From: Bathymodiolus brooksi
Taxonomy: Eukaryota > Mollusca > Bivalvia > Mytilida > Modiolidae
Reading direction: 5' to 3'
Length of the DNA: 64,000 nucleotides
Assembly: GCA_963680875.1 (NCBI GenBank)
Contig: OY804589.1
Span: forward strand, 28,436,962 to 28,500,961
Below are positions 63,301-64,000 of this stretch, one piece after another (the first letter of the stretch is position 1; each line of letters starts with the position of its first letter). The notes under the pieces were generated by a model, which worked only from the letters and a program-made list of their open reading frames with translations, was not told the origin of the DNA and made no database searches. The translations under genes and the position numbers were made by a program.

Positions 63301-64000
63301 TGTGAGTTGACCCATGTTTTGTTAGAGAGTTGACCCATGTTTTGTTAGAGAGTTGACCCATGTTTTGTTTGAGTGTTGACTCATGTTTTGTTTGAGAGTT
63401 GACTCATGATTTGTTTGAGAGTTGACTCATGTTTTGTTTGAGAGTTGACTCATGTTTTGTTTGAGAGTTGACCCATGTTTTGTTTGAGAGTTGACTCATT
63501 TTTTGTTAGAGTGTTTACTCATGTTTTGTTTGTGAGTTGACCCATGTTTTGTTTGAGAGTTGACCCATGTTTTGTTTGAGAGTTGACTCATGTTTTGTTT
63601 GAAAATTGATCCATGTTTTGTTAGAGAGTTGACTCATGTTTTGTTTGTGAGTTGACCCATGTTTTGTTAGACAGTTGACTCGTGTTTTGTTTGAGAGTTG
63701 ACCCATATTTTGTTTGAGAGTTGACTCATGTTTTGTTTGAAAATTGATCCATGTTTTGTTAGAGAGTTGACTCATGTTTTGTTTGTGAGTTGACCCATGT
63801 TTTCTTTGAAAGTTGACCCATGTTTTGTTAGAGAATTGATCCATGTTTTGTTTGTGAGTTGACCCATGTTTTGTTTGGGAGTTGACTCATGTTTTGTTTG
63901 AAAGTTGACCCATGTTTTGTTAGAGAGTTGACTCGTGTTTTGTTTGAGAGTTGACCCATGTTTTGTTTGAGAGTTAATTCATGTTTTGTTTGAAAATTGA
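57301..64000. repeat. Right domain, part 2: 1,852/2,220-bp higher-order repeats
   Basis: Three irregular units that travel together mark this region: CATGTTTGTTAGAG (1 base short), CATGCTTTTTTGAGAG (1 base short) and GTTGACCTTAGAGAG (9 bases short). The last is at about 57,636, 59,488 and 61,708. The intervals, 1,852 and 2,220 bp, equal 81 x 23 minus 11 and 97 x 23 minus 11, exactly the combined loss. The first and third members align over a long stretch at 4,072 bp offset. A fourth member begins near 63,360 but lacks the irregular units and is cut by the window end. Confidence 0.8.
57636..57650. repeat. 9-bp internal deletion in a satellite unit
   Basis: GTTGACC is followed directly by TTAGAGAG. 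The intervening CATGTTTTG of a normal unit is missing. The event is seen three times (also at about 59,488 and 61,708), always with the same neighbours, so it happened once and was copied by later duplications. Confidence 0.85.

Larger units (their letters stand above)
1291..64000. repeat. Giant 23-bp tandem satellite array, continues past the window
   Basis: From about 1,291 to the window end every base belongs to a head-to-tail array of a 23-bp unit, TTGACYCATGTTTTG followed by TTWGAGAG. About 62.7 kb divided by 23 gives roughly 2,700 units, all in one orientation. Variation is concentrated at a few positions: T or C in GACTC/GACCC, T or A in GTTTGAG/GTTAGAG, and GAG/GTG/GAA after the TTT. 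The consensus has 8 G+C of 23 bases and no CpG. Its + strand has 11 T, 6 G, 4 A and 2 C, so it is strongly GT-rich. I see no unique sequence, transposon or gene inserted anywhere. Most units contain TGACTCA or TGACCCA. The array is truncated only by the window boundary, so its full size is unknown. It could be a heterochromatic, pericentromeric, subtelomeric or intronic satellite; the sequence does not say which. Confidence 0.98.

Noticed and set aside
1682..63844. Dozens of minus-strand frames of 61-204 codons as a repeat-protein gene family
   Set aside because: All are the same 69-bp frame cycle of the 23-bp unit. They start and stop wherever a TGACTCA unit (TGA) or a TTAGAG unit (TAA) falls in phase, often overlap each other in different frames, and have no unique N- or C-terminal sequence.
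1291..64000. CRISPR array
   Set aside because: The unit length is in the CRISPR-repeat range, but units abut directly with no unique spacers, there are no cas genes, and the copy number is in the thousands.
1291..64000. Plasmid or phage iterons (22-23 bp direct repeats at an origin)
   Set aside because: Iteron clusters have a few to tens of copies beside a replication gene. Here there are about 2,700 copies and no gene.
1291..64000. Telomeric repeat or centromeric CENP-B box satellite
   Set aside because: There is no short G-rich telomere-type unit, and the CENP-B box core does not appear in the unit. A centromeric role cannot be excluded but has no sequence support.
1291..64000. G-quadruplex-forming array
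   Set aside because: The strand is GT-rich, but G residues are mostly single, with no regularly spaced runs of three or more.

Overview
The window is almost entirely non-coding eukaryotic repeat DNA. I can support no protein-coding or RNA gene anywhere in it. The dominant feature is one tandem array of a 23-bp unit. It starts at about 1,291 and is still running when the window ends at 64,000, giving about 62.7 kb and roughly 2,700 units. On the + strand the unit reads TTGACYCATGTTTTG followed by TTWGAGAG. The absence of genes, the large minisatellite, a 296-bp perfect tetranucleotide microsatellite and a CpG-containing foldback in the flank all point to a eukaryotic genome. An invertebrate animal is my guess from the general look of the flank, but nothing fixes the lineage.

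Layout. 1-1,290 is the left flank: a 172-bp imperfect foldback (48-219) that looks like a non-autonomous element, about 560 bp of AT-rich unique sequence containing a 15-bp tandem duplication, a perfect (AATC)74 microsatellite (781-1,076), and a 214-bp unique spacer. From about 1,291 the satellite runs without interruption, but it has domains. The left edge (1,291 to about 2,800) is dominated by TGACTCA-type units. From about 6,160 to 45,905 there are two tandem copies of one block, 20,490 bp and 19,255 bp long. They differ by four internal gains or losses, each a whole number of 23-bp units (one also carries an inherited 1-base slip). Nested inside are older and younger duplications of 1,679 bp, 4,645 bp, and 2,254/1,357 bp. 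From 45,905 to the window end a different family of units is arranged in higher-order repeats of about 1.8-2.3 kb (2,253/2,207, 2,138, 1,852 and 2,220 bp).

Biology. Most units carry either TGACTCA, the perfect AP-1/TRE (bZIP) consensus, or the one-base variant TGACCCA. The array is therefore a cluster of probably more than a thousand potential bZIP sites at 23-bp spacing. Only a few positions vary between units (TTT/TTA, GAG/GTG/AAA, CTC/CCC), so the array reads like a string of a few symbols, and its duplication history can be reconstructed by hand. The many short minus-strand open frames, up to 204 codons, follow from the 3 x 23 = 69-bp frame cycle. I do not regard them as genes.
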